Assembly: GCA_019009955.1 (NCBI GenBank)
Contig: CM032230.1
Location: forward strand, 4,895,001-4,959,000
Direction of reading: 5' to 3'
DNA: 64,000 bases
Origin: Riptortus pedestris
Lineage: Eukaryota > Arthropoda > Insecta > Hemiptera > Alydidae
Under the pieces are notes generated by a model. It saw only the letters and a list, made by a program, of their open reading frames with translations, did no database searches and was not told the DNA's origin. A program made the translations under genes and the position numbers. Numbering within the stretch: position 1 is the first letter of the stretch; every line of letters starts with the position of its first letter. This document shows, piece by piece, positions 11,403 through 22,100 of the stretch.

Positions 11403-12371
11403 TTTTGAACGGACTTCATTTTCGTCATCTACTAGGTAGGATCGATGGACATTTGAAGAAAAATGTCGAAAATTCCGTCATGAGTACAACCTCAATAGTT
11501 GATTTCCCTTAGGGGAAATCTGCTAATACCAAAAAAAAAAAAATTTGATTGAACTTTCACTCTATGACCTCTATGAGGAAGGAGGAAATAAAAATATCAT
11601 ATCTCCATTACTATGAGTCAGATCAAAAAATCAATGTTGTGGGAAGTTTAATTTTTTACAGCTATTGTTTTATGAAACTCGATGAGCCAAATAAGTTTGT
11701 TTTCGTCATCTATAAGTTTATTACCGACAAAGTGCACTTTCAGAGCACCAGGCCCATCTTCAGGGCCTGCAAAGAGCTTTGGAGAGTAGCTTGAACCAGC
11801 ATTGCCTGGCTGCATGAATGTGCTTTATACTTGCTTTCTCTACTGAAATATTAATGGAGTTATTTGTATTTTTTTGGCTTCAGCCTTTTGTAAACCCTAA
11901 ATATCTACTAATATTCATGTTATGTACCTCAGTCACTAAACATCTCAAGTCCAACTAAAATTTTAATCTGCTTAGTTTACGCAACACCTGTGTGACAGGA
12001 TTCTTTCTTGTTATGCTGTTAAAATTTTGATTTCAGTTATTACTGTAATGTGTGTGACTGCATTGTGAAGGATTCCATTAATTTTCTCGATCACATCAAT
12101 GGAAAGAAACATCAGAGGAACTTGGGCATGTCCATGAAGGTTGAGCGGTCAACACTCGACCAAGTAAAAAAAAGGTTTGAAGCCAATAAAAGAAAATTGG
12201 AAGAGAAGAAGAGGGATTATGATTTGGAGCAACGAATGAAAGAAATCCAAGAAGAAGTAAGTACTTTTAGCTATTGAGGTTGTACCCATAACTCGATTTT
12301 TGAAATATTTCCTCAAATGTGCATCCATACAAGCTAGGAGATGATAGAATTGAGGTACTTAAAGTGAAAAT

Positions 12372-12413
<42 letters not shown>

Positions 12414-15400
12414 CTTTAAGTACCTCAGTCGCTAATCATTTCAAGTTCAACTAGCATTTTAATTTCTGTTTATTTTCTTTTTTTCAGCCATCAGTAAATC
12501 CCCATTTCAATTCATAGAGAGTAGATAGTAGAGATAGGTGACCAGTGTGCCATTCCAACACGTGGAAAGTCTACTTAGTTTATGCAGCCCCTGTGTGACA
12601 GACTTTTTGTCATATACTACACTCAAATTAGACAATCAATTTATTTCTGTAACTTAGTAAATACTTGCTGTTCCTGGGGCTATTAGCAAATGCTTTACTC
12701 TTTGATGCACATCCCCCATGAAATATGGATGATCATTTATTGAGTAGCCTGTTTCCAAGAGGCCAATATTCTATACTAGCTTGGCTCACAGTCCGTTGCC
12801 TGCTATAGGTGGAGTAATACTCTCAATCTAGATGAACAAACGATGCCTCTTTTCCTCCACAAAATGCTCATAAGGACAGAGTCCACATACAGAGCGCTAG
12901 CTCCATCTGTTATAACATTAGATTAGACTACAATGTATAATATTTGTATTGTACTGTATTATACATTTTACAATATAAAATATTTAAATTTAAATAATTA
13001 TGAACTTATTTAAATTTTATATTATATTCTAATCTAATGGTATATTATATTGGTTGAAATTTAATTAATTACGACACTGTTATGCGTTTGATATTCAAGG
13101 GATTTTTTGAGTCAGTAGTCAGGATGTGGTGGTTTGAAAGTACAATCTGTCTTAATAAATGTATTGAGGAGGGAAGCAGGCATAGCCTGTTCACCCAGAT
13201 AGATTAGTTCCTCTACAACCCAGCATCCCTGAAATAGTTAACATCTCTTGGCACAGCTTATTGCCTACTATTTTGCTGAGTTCATTAGAAGCCGGGACAA
13301 CAGTAACATCACTGTGTATCTCCTTCCAGAAGTGGAGGCAGTTTGCTCTGTTATTTGCCGGCACTAAGCCATTCAATTTCTCTCAGTCCAGTTTCATGAA
13401 CAAGAGAGATGCGTACCATTTGTTCAATGCTTGTTGTTTGTCAATGCACTTCATCCATCAATGCTCTCACCAGATCATCAATTTTCAAGAAGGCTGAACT
13501 TAAAAGTTTGTAAGAGCGGGTGTTCTCCAGTAGTGCACAATCTGACGTTATATTTATAAATTTAAATAACTATTTGATTTGAATTGTTGTTCATTGTATT
13601 AATTGCCAACTCCATAAATATCAAAGAACCTACAACTCTTTTTTACTAGTCTTTTGTTTTTTACCCATCAATGACAGGTTGAAATAAAAATGGTTTCCAA
13701 TTGGAATACAAAGCTTGCATGAACTTATGCCTAAATCGATCTATCAAAATCACCATATTACAAATATTTTAGGACATGTTCTGTACATTTTGTGGTCATT
13801 CAGTTGTTACACATGAGATATAAAACTGGCTATAAAACAAATTAATGTTTCGATTAGATGTTACATTATACATCAAATATAAACGAGACTTTTCGCCTTT
13901 CGGGCACAGTAGTGGTGGGAGAACGTTCCCGCCTTTTTTGTTGTTGGGTCAGGAGTAGGGGAAGCAAGTGATCTCGCCACCTCCTCTTATACGAACCTTG
14001 GCCACCTCGACCGTCTCAGTGTCTACCGTGACGATGTCGGAGCTAGAGGTACCCCCGTCGACTGTGCAACGTGTCGTAATTAAGTTTCTCGCCGCAGAAG
14101 GCGTAAAACCGGCCGAAATCTTGAGGAGATTGACTGCACAGTTCGGGGAAAAGACACTTTCGCGAGCCAGAGTGTTTGCATGGCATAAACAGTTCGTGGG
14201 GGGTCGTGATCGTGTTGAAAATGAGAGCCATGACCGCAGACCCTGCAGCAGCATTACTGCGAACAACATTGATCGTGTTCGACTGCTTATTGAAGGTGAC
14301 AGGCGTCTTACCACCTCTGTAATTGCAAATGAGGTCGGGATAAGTTATGGGAGCACTTACTCCATAATCACAGAGGAGCTAGGGTACCGTAAGGTGTGCG
14401 CCAGGTGGGTTCCTCGCCTTCTGACAGCTGACCAGAAATTGCATCGTTTTCAGGTGTGTGAGCGTCTTCTTGCACGATTTCGGGAACAAGGAGGCCCATA
14501 AAACTGGCGATTAGATGTTACATTATACGTAACATAATGACAGACGAACATAACTGTGGAAATGCATCAGACATAAACTTTAGCAATGCATTAGATCACT
14601 AGAATACATTCAAAACCACTCTTCACAAATTACTTCAGTAAATGTAACAGACAGTAAAATAATTTATTTAAGCTCCTAAATAAAGACATAAATGGCCCTT
14701 TAATTGAGCAATGCCGATGAACACTGAAAATTTACAAATTACAGATACAATATACTTCTCTTGGACAAAGCCACTCTCAGTAGATTACAGAAATGAACCA
14801 GACAATAAAATGGGGAAGGACACATTACAAAATTCAAAGGAATAAATAGATTACAATAAAATATCACAACAGCATTTAAAACACGGGACAAGCAGAAAAA
14901 TCTGTTCAGAGCATTATACTAGTAATTACAGACTACTATAGAACCCAAGTTCTGCCTGGATGAGGAACACAAACCTTTATCTACACTGATATCAACTTTT
15001 GAGTACCCAACCAACTTTGGTATACTAGCCATTCAGATCATACTGTAGAACACTCACACATGCTCACTTATTCCACCACAGGCAGACCCTTGTGTTTTAT
15101 AAGTGCATGTGCGCGCTCTATTGGCTTATCTATGGAAATACTTACAATTAGTTTCTCCCTGACAAGAGAAATACTAGTAAACTGTATATATATTCCATCC
15201 GTCTAGTGCTTAATATCCTAAGATTGGTGTTAATTTACATATTAAGTAATTATATTTATCCTTTATTTGTTACTCCAGGAGGACAAACTTAAGGAATATC
15301 GAAGAGAAAGAAAAAAAGAAAAGAAGCGTAAATTAGAAGAAGAGGATGATGATAGAGACGTGCCTTCTGCCTTGTCTTCTGTTATGGGCTTCTCCGGTTT

Positions 15401-15422
15401 CGGCAGCTCCAAGAAGAAATGA
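9469..15422 (+). CDS. ZMAT2: ZMAT2, U4/U6.U5 tri-snRNP zinc-finger protein, complete, 4 exons
   Basis: Exons are 9469-9483, 9637-9857, 12037-12256 and 15279-15422 (TGA at 15420-15422). All introns are GT-AG with strong GTAAGT donors. The 600-nt CDS gives 199 residues, the length of human ZMAT2. Landmarks in order: RRKWDAEEY, VKRDYLRQRDYKVDL, a matrin/U1-type C2H2 zinc finger (YYCNVCDCIVKDSINFLDHI; C82, C85, H98, H104), GKKHQRNLGMSM, a charged coiled-coil-like KKRFEANKRKLEEKK region and the conserved SSVMGFSGFGSSKKK tail. The family (yeast Snu23) is a nuclear spliceosomal B-complex component acting near the 5' splice site. The first coding exon is only five codons. Introns 2 and 3 hold a SINE, Helitron-like family B pieces and a mariner fragment. 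A polyadenylation signal lies 74 nt past the stop. Confidence 0.96.
10018..10236 (-). repeat. tRNA-derived SINE, near full-length copy
   Basis: Read on the minus strand it starts GGCTCAGGTTAGCCATGTGAG (A-box-like TTAGCCATGTGAG). It carries GAGTTCGATTCCCGCC (B box) and ends AAAAAGTGGACGTTAATAAA. This is the best copy for defining the family. It lies in ZMAT2 intron 2, opposite to the gene. Confidence 0.8.
10995..11526 (+). mobile_element. Helitron-like family B element, 5' truncated
   Basis: The 3' end reads CTCAATAGTTGATTTCCC TTAGGGGAAATC TGCTAA: a palindromic hairpin two bases before CTAA, as at a Helitron 3' terminus. The body has GCGGTAACAGACAAATA(TA)n and GTAGGATCGATGGACATTTGA, shared with the other family B copies. 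It lies in ZMAT2 intron 2. Confidence 0.65.
11334..11398. repeat. (TA)n microsatellite inside family B
   Basis: About 64 bases of pure TA at the conserved position between ACAGACAAATA and the TTTTGAACGGAC block of family B. Confidence 0.95.
11530..12012 (-). mobile_element. Helitron-like family B element, old minus-strand copy
   Basis: Diverged family B sequence in reverse. It includes an ATATCTCCATTACTATGAGTC stretch and ends with the complement of the 5' motif (GCTTAGTTTACGCA, CACCTGTGTGACAG). It ends about 24 nt before ZMAT2 exon 3, so the acceptor's upstream region lies against or within element-derived DNA. Confidence 0.5.
12266..12610 (-). mobile_element. Helitron-like family B element abutting the ZMAT2 exon 3 donor
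   Basis: It starts about 10 nt after the exon 3 donor with AGCTATTGAGGTTGTAC, the complement of the family B 3' segment but without its hairpin. It ends with TTAGTTTATGCAGCCCCTG TGTGACAGACTTTTT, the complement of the 5' end. It carries a large internal palindrome. Confidence 0.55.
12351..12427. repeat. Long palindrome with 31-bp perfect arms
   Basis: Arms 12351-12381 (starts TGAGGTACTTAAAGTG) and 12397-12427 are exact inverse complements around a 15-nt AT loop. It lies in ZMAT2 intron 3, inside a family B copy. As RNA it would fold into a stable stem. Confidence 0.9.
12916..13039. repeat. Short foldback, MITE-like
   Basis: The ends are CATTAGATTAGA and TCTAATCTAATG, with further nested AT-rich inverted repeats (AATGTATAATA/TATTATACATT). 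It is 124 bp long. No target duplication is obvious. It lies in ZMAT2 intron 3. Confidence 0.5.
13820..13871. repeat. Left copy of a host-DNA duplication flanking a mariner fragment
   Basis: This 52-bp segment begins ATAAAACTGGC and ends GATGTTACATTATAC. It recurs at 14498-14528 with 21 nt missing from its middle, directly on the other side of a mariner fragment. Confidence 0.8.
13872..14497 (+). mobile_element. Mariner fragment: 5' TIR region plus N-terminal transposase half
   Basis: It starts ATCAAATATAAACGAGAC, the same TIR as the element at 59054, but stops mid-gene with no 3' TIR. Flanking host DNA is duplicated on both sides instead of the usual TA. It lies in ZMAT2 intron 3. Confidence 0.75.
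14034..14501 (+). pseudogene. Mariner transposase N-terminal DNA-binding half, truncated
   Basis: The ATG at 14034 gives MSELEVPPSTVQ, then two helix-turn-helix modules ([16 protein letters not shown] with ARVFAWHKQF; TTSVIANEVGISYGSTYSII) and the linker ARWVPRLLTADQK. The catalytic DDE domain is absent. The stop codon at 14499-14501 comes from the flanking duplicated host DNA (CCCATAAAAC). The remaining frame is undamaged, so the truncation is probably not ancient. A DNA-binding-only product could in principle bind mariner TIRs; this is inference. Confidence 0.8.
14498..14528. repeat. Right copy of the duplication flanking the mariner fragment
   Basis: ATAAAACTGGC is joined directly to GATTAGATGTTACATTATAC, matching 13820-13871 except for a 21-nt gap. 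Confidence 0.8.
14529..15278. other. Rest of ZMAT2 intron 3, nothing recognised
   Basis: AT-rich intron with no coding frame or known repeat that I can identify. It ends TACTCCAG at the exon 4 acceptor. The stretch 13040-13819 of the same intron is likewise unassigned, with short overlapping open frames at 13191-13497. Confidence 0.5.
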
Positions 15423-15495
15423 TATATAGTTATGACTCTCATAACCATTTTGTATAAATTTTATAACTTAAGATTTCATAACTAATACATTTGTA

Positions 15496-15501
15496 AATAA
15501 A
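15496..15501 (+). terminator. Polyadenylation signal of ZMAT2
   Basis: AATAAA lies 74 nt after the ZMAT2 stop codon. Confidence 0.7.
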
Positions 15502-15683
15502 TATAAATATTCTTATTGGGACATGTATTTTGTTTCCCTTCTAGGAAAATGATGTATTTTTCCTTAAATGTTTCATCCAATACTATAATTTTGCTAACAG
15601 TTCTACTTATTTTGCAAACATTTTCTTATTGATTGATATGGCTTTATGAGCCATCTCAGTGAACCCTACCCAGGAGATGACAA

Positions 15684-16168
15684 AAAGTCCGTCACGCAGG
15701 GGCTGCGTAAACTGAGCAGATTTCCCACGTGAAGTTTAACTATAGAGAAATCTGTCTAATAACAACTGTAGTAGTAAGAAACCTCTAAACCTATTCACGA
15801 GGGACGAATAGTTACAGAAACGGCCGCCAGAGCTCTCGGCGGAAAGGCCGAACATAGCCGACTCCTGCCGACCACGCGCAGAATACAAATGCAAATATCT
15901 CGGTTAATATTCAAGATACAGAATAAATGTATAGAACAATATTTATAGTAAATTTAATTTGCAATAAGATTAATTCTATACAATTTTTCGATCCGACGCA
16001 TAATAACGGAGATATTTCGACTTTTCGAAAATCCTCCCCTCTAAACCCCCCCTCCCACTGGTCCGATTTCAGCCGTTAACGAACTTGATCTTTCTTTTTA
16101 AATAAAACGATTACATTCCTAGTTTGGTAACGATCAAACAAAAATTGCGACCGCTAGAGCGGTAACAG

Positions 16169-16173
<5 letters not shown>
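15684..16173 (+). mobile_element. Helitron-like family B element, 3' end replaced by family A
   Basis: It starts with the 5' motif GTCCGTCACGCAGGGGCTGC and continues through GCGGTAACAGACAAATA. It stops at the (TA)n where a family A element follows instead of the family B 3' end. Confidence 0.65.

Positions 16174-16223
<50 letters not shown>
16174..16223. repeat. (TA)n microsatellite, junction of family B and family A
   Basis: About 48 bases of TA between ACAGACAAA (family B) and CTAGCTCAGATACCCGG (family A in reverse). Confidence 0.9.
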
Positions 16224-16224
<1 letters not shown>

Positions 16225-17138
16225 TAGCTCAGATACCCGGCTTCGCCCGGGAATTGATTTGAGGCTGAATGGTGATGGTATTTTTTTGGCAAGGCTTTAC
16301 TTTGCACAATATTTTAACCTTTACCCGTCCCAGTGTTTAGGGTTAATACCCGTTGTTGGCACTTGTTAATAAGAAAATTAATTTTTTATGTAAGTATTCA
16401 CTGTCCTCCAAATTGTCACATTTCCTGTCTCCTGTGCATTATGCATAGATTTCAGTTATAACAAATAGACAATGAAATATTGCGAATTTTTATTTCAGGC
16501 CTCCCTTATAACCCCCACTCCCGTTCTAACCTAAAAATTTTAAGTTAGCTTATAATCATGGAAGAATTAATGCTAATTGACATACCAAGTTTTTTTTAGT
16601 TCGGTTTAATCGTTAACGCCCAATACAATAGTTGACTCCCGCTTTAGTTTATAGTGTATATCTCGTTTATATTTTGTTAAAAGACAAAAATGAATATAAC
16701 AAAAGTTACACTAAATAACAAAATAAACAACTTTTGTTATGTTCATATTTGCCGAAAAACGAATAGAAAACGAAATACCGCTATTTTTAAATTCAGGCAT
16801 CCCTTACAACACCCACTCCTGCCCGTCCCTAGAAATGATGGTATGGCTTGTTATAATGAAAGCGTTAGTGCTAATACACATACAGAGTTTTATTTATTTT
16901 GGTTGGGTCTTTTGTCCCAAATAAAATTGTTCACTTCCGCTATAGGTTTTAGCGTATAACTCGTTTATAATTCGGTATACGAAAAAAGTGTATATAACAA
17001 AAGTTACTCTAAATAACAAAATAAACAACTTTTGTTATGTTTATATTTGCGGAAAAACCAATAGGAAACGAAATATCGCTATTTTTAATTTCTGGCCTCC
17101 CTTATAACCCCCACTCCTGCCCGTCCATAGAAATGTAT
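16224..17138 (-). mobile_element. Helitron-like family A copy, 5' truncated
   Basis: The reverse of the CTAG end and hairpin (CCCGGCTTCGCCCGGG) starts it. Two subrepeat units follow, each with GGCCTCCCTTA-type and CAAAATAAACAACTTTTGTT blocks. It stops within a unit where the next copy begins. Confidence 0.7.
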
Positions 17139-17139
17139 A

Positions 17140-18508
17140 CTAGCTCATATACCCGGCTTCGCCCGGGAATTCATTTGAGTCTGAATGGTGATGGTATTTT
17201 TTAGCAGGCTTTACATTGCACAATATTTTGACATTTACCCGTCCCAGTGTTTAGGATTGATACCCGTCGTTGGCACTTGCTAATAATAGAATTGTTTTTT
17301 TATGTAATTCTTCACAGTCTTCGATATTTTTATATTTCCCGTTTCCTGTATGTACATATGGTGAATTTTTATTTCAGGCCTCCCTTATAACTCCCCTCCC
17401 GTTCGAACCTAAGCATTTTAATATAACTTATAATCATGGAAGAATTAATGCTAATTGACATACCAAGTTTTGTTAAGTTCGGTTCAGCCGTTAGTGCCCG
17501 CTAAAGTTTATAGTGTATAACTCATTTATACTTAGGTATACGACAAAAGTGTATATAACAAAAGTTACTCTAAAGAACAAAATAAACAACTTTTGTTATG
17601 TCTATATTTGCGGAAAAACCAATAGGAAACGAAATATCGCTATTTTTAATTTCAGGCTTCCCTTATAACCCCCACTCCTGCCCGTACATAGAAATGTTGG
17701 TATGGCTTATTATAATGAAGGCCTCAGTGCTAATACACATACCGAGATTTATTTAGTTCGGTTGAGTCTTTTTTGGCAAATAATATTGTTGACTCCCGCT
17801 ATAATTTTTAGCGTATAACGCATTTAAACTTCGGTATACGACAAAAGTGTATATAACAAAAGTTACTCTAAATAACAAAATAAACAACTTTTGTTATGTG
17901 CATATTTGCCGAAAAACCAATAGAAAACGAAATATCGCTATTTTTAATTTCAGGCTTTCCTTATAACCCCCACTCCTGTTCGTCTCAGAGAAAATTAATA
18001 TAGTCTAAGTTGGGTTAGTAGTAATATAAATACCAAGTTTCATAAAATTCGGTTCAGCCGTTTTTGGCAAATAATATTGTTGACTCCCGCTATAATTTTT
18101 ACCGTATAACTCATTTATATTTAGATATACGACAAAAGTTTATTTAACAAAAGTTACTCTAAATATCAAAATAAACAACTTATGTTATGTTCATATTTGG
18201 CGAAAACCCAATAGGAAACAAAATATCGCTATTTTTAATTTCAGGCCTCCCTTATAACCCCCACTCCTGTTCGTCTGAGAGAATATTAATATAGCCTAAA
18301 GTCTAAGTTGGGTCAGTAGTAATATACATACCAAGTTTCATAAAATTCGGTTCAGCCGTTTATGCGTGAAAAGGTAACAAACAAACAAACAACCAAACAT
18401 ACACGAAAGAAACAAAATACAGTTATGGTGTCTATGACATGTGAAACGGAAAGTTATCGTGAAATTTCGCGAAAAAAATCAATGTACAGACAGAGGTTAC
18501 AATTTTAT
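17140..18508 (-). mobile_element. Helitron-like family A copy, full length
   Basis: CTAG end with hairpin at 17140, several subrepeat units of about 300 bp, then the complement of the 5' end (GTACAGACAGAGGTTACAATTTT) at 18508. It has a (CAAA)n tract and no coding capacity. Confidence 0.75.
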
Positions 18509-18893
18509 ATATATACTAGCTCAGATACCCGGCTTCGCCCGGGAATTCATTTGAGGCTGAATGATATTTTTTTGGCTAGGCTTGACTTTGCACAATATTT
18601 TGACATTTACCCGTCCCAGTGTTATACGGGTTAACACCCGAAGTTTCTGTGGATTTGTTAATAATAAAATTATTTTTTTATGTAAGACTTCACTGTCCTC
18701 CATATTGCCATATTTCCCGTTTCCTGTGCATTGTGCATAGATTTGAATTATTAAAGACATAATATTAACATACATTAATATCAATTTTTCCAGGTGAGGT
18801 ACCTGGTAGTTCATATTGAAAAGAATTGTTAAGCAAATTTCTCTAAATAACAAAATAAACAACTTTTGTTATGTGCATATTTGCCGAAACCCC

Positions 18894-19085
18894 AGAAGGG
18901 TTTGGGAAAATGATTAAACAGATAACTTTGGATAAAAAACTTCTATTTTGAAAAGAACAGCTACAACTCAAGATAACATGTTGTGGTAGATTACAAAAAT
19001 CCCCGCCAGAGTGCTCTCTGTTCCCAGCTGTTTTTCCAGGACCCGGTACATTTGATTGGAAATATTGATCACAAAATAACCAACA
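18894..19085 (-). repeat. 3' LTR of the copia element
   Basis: It is 192 bp, identical to the other LTR except at three sites: the first plus-strand base, one A/T near the middle, and one T/C in the TTTTCC run. Confidence 0.93.
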
Positions 19086-19143
19086 CTTCCCCTTGAGCGA
19101 TATTTCCAAAAACAATACAATTTACTTTGTAAAACAATACAAT

Positions 19144-22100
19144 TTACTTTATAAGTCCAAAACACTTGAAAAAATATTCATGTTTTTCCCTACTTAAAGG
19201 TTTCGTCAAAATATCAGAGAGCATTTCTTCAGTGGGCATATGCTCCAGCACAATATTTTTATTGTTGACATGTGTTCTCAAAAAATGATGTCTAACATCT
19301 ATATGTTTAGACCTTTGACTCGTAACTGAATTTCTTGCTAGATGAATTGCACCCATATTATCACAAAAAATCTTTGTTGGAAAGTTGTAACAATTTGGCT
19401 CAATTTCATTCATTAAAACTTTTAACCATAAAGCTTCCTGAACCGTAAATGACAATGCAATATACTCACTTTCAACAGTTGAAAGTGAGACTGTACTCTG
19501 TTTCTTAGTACTCCAAGAAATTAAACCATTCATAAATTTAAAACAACTTCCAGTTATTGAATGTCTGTCATTAACTTGATTTGCCCAATCCGCATCACTA
19601 TAACATTCCAATTCTTGATTTCCATGTTTAGAAAATTCCAATTTACAATTTTGAGTCCCTCTCAAATACCTAAAAATCCTTTTAACTTTAATCCAATGAC
19701 TCTTTTTAGGTTTTTTACAAAATTTACTCACATGATTGACTGCAAAACATATGTCGGGCCTCGAAATTTGGCAAAGATAAAGTAAACTTCCTACCGCCTC
19801 CAGGTATGGCACAGATGCAGAGCAGTCCTCATCATCCTCGGGGTCCTTCTGTCCGTGTTCCATCGGAGTAGACACAGGCTTCGCTTCAGCCATGTTGAAG
19901 CGCTGTAGGATTTTCTCAGTATAGGCAGATTGGTCCATCCACAGTTTCCCAGTGGCTTCGTCTCTTGTAAGGTTCATGCCAAGGCAGTTCTTCACCTCAC
20001 CCAAGTCAGTCATACCATACTTTGTTTGAAGTTCTCTCTTCAACTTGGTTTTCAATTCCTCTTTATTGGTAAAAATCAAGAAATCGTCGACATATACTGC
20101 TACAACAATATAGTCGCTATCAACACTCCTGTAGTAGATGCAGGGGTCGGCCTCTGACTGTGTGAGTGACAGCTCTGTCAAGGATTGATGAAGAGTTTGA
20201 TTCCAACACCTTCCACTCTGTTTTAGTCCATACATGGACTTCTTTAGTCGCCAAACACGATTCTTGTGCTGCTCTGCTGCTTCTGGAGGTGTAACATAAA
20301 TCTCCTCCTCCAAATCACCGTGTAGATATGCGGTTTTAACGTCCATGTGAAAGACCTTCAAATTTTTCTTCACAGCAAGCGCGAACAAATATCTTAGTGA
20401 TGTGTACTTGAGAACGGGGGAGAAAGTTTCTTCGTAGTCTATGCCAGCACGCTGAGCACACCCCTTCACCACTAATCGAGCTTTGAATTTAGGGTTTTCG
20501 CTATCTGGATTTTTCACTTTGAATACCCATTTGGCTTGTAAGGGTTTCTTCCCTGTAGGTAACTTTACCCAGTCATATGTCTTGTTTTTCTTAAACGAAT
20601 TCAGTTCGTCTTCCATCGCCAATCTCCATTGCTTGGAGTACGGACCTTTGAGCGCCTCATCTGCGGTCAATGGTTCTTCAATGGGGTTCAGCGCAGCTAG
20701 ATATGTGAAGAAATCACTCATATCTTTTGGTTTCGGCACACGACTGGATCGTCGAACCTGAGGTGAGTTCTCCTCCTGGATATCTGGCTCGCTAGAGACA
20801 GATCCTGGCACTGAATTATCAGAATCAGTCTGATGGTCGTATCCTGATTCCGTATTCTCATCAGAAACGTCCTCTTGTGAATTGGTTGTATCCTGGAGAG
20901 CAGGCGGCTCATCCACATCTAAAAATACTGACGTAGTAGGCCGCTGTCGAGGCTTATGTCTTTCTTGGTTTGAAGTTTCAAGAAAAACAACATCTCGACT
21001 CATAGTAACCTTCTTCGTTTCAGGATCAATTAATCGATACCATTTGATTTCCTCTGAGTATCCGACAAAAATGTATTTTGCCGATTTAGGATCCCATTTT
21101 ATTCGGATTTCCTTGGGAACCTGTGCCATAGCCGGACATCCAAAAATCCTCAAGTGAGATATATCAGGCCTCTTACCATACCACGCTTCATATGGAGTCC
21201 TCCCGACAACAGCCTTTGTCGGTGCGCGATTGTTGAGGTAAACGGCTGTAGAAACAGCTTCTGCCCAATAGCTTTTGGGCAAACCAGCATCCTGTAACAT
21301 AGTGCGAGCCTTCTCCACAATGGATCTGTTGGCTCGTTCAGCCACTCCGTTACTCTGTGGCGAGTACCTAACGGTCAGTTGATGCCTGATTCCTGCAGAA
21401 ATAAGTCCAGCTTTGAACTTTGAGTTGACGAACTCAGTCCCATTGTCAGACCTCACACACTTGATTTTCTTCCCTGTCTGAGTTTCAACCAGAGCCCGAA
21501 ATTCAGCAAAAATATCACTCACTTTGTTCTTTTCTGAAAGAAAATACACGAATGTGTAACGAGAGAAGTCGTCAATTAAGGTGAAAAAATATTTACTTCC
21601 ACCTATGGATAAATTTTCCATGGGTCCACATAAATCCATATGTAGAACTTCCAAGATCTCCTTTGCTCGGCTCTTACTGGCTCTGAAGGGTAGTCGAGCA
21701 TGCTTCCCTAATAAGCAGACTTCACATGGATCATCATTAGGTGTTATTTTATCAATACCTGTACACATGTCTTGAAGTAGGTTCATCCCCTTCCTGGAAA
21801 GATGTCCTAAACGTCGATGCATTAGGGAACCTGCATCTTCAGCGAAATAGGTAGGTAATATTCTGTCCTTCATGGTATCAAGCTTGTAGATCCCATTCTT
21901 CCTTTTAGCTGTGGCTAATACTTCACCATTAGGGTCAATGACCTTTCCCATTTCTTTGGTGAATATGACCGAATGTCCCTTATCAGTAATTTTGCTGACT
22001 GATAATAGGTTAGCACCTATACCTGGCACGTAATGTACATCATGCGCTACAACGCTATCAGCCTGTCCATTAACTATCAGTGAAATGTTGGTTGTACCAA

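Noticed and set aside
11309..11512. Open frame with a long alternating YI run
   Set aside because: It is the translation of the TA microsatellite inside family B; the same applies to frames at 49267-49988 beyond the piggyBac remnant.
13191..13497. Overlapping open frames on both strands in ZMAT2 intron 3
   Set aside because: Both are short, lie in an intron, and show no recognised domain or splice context.
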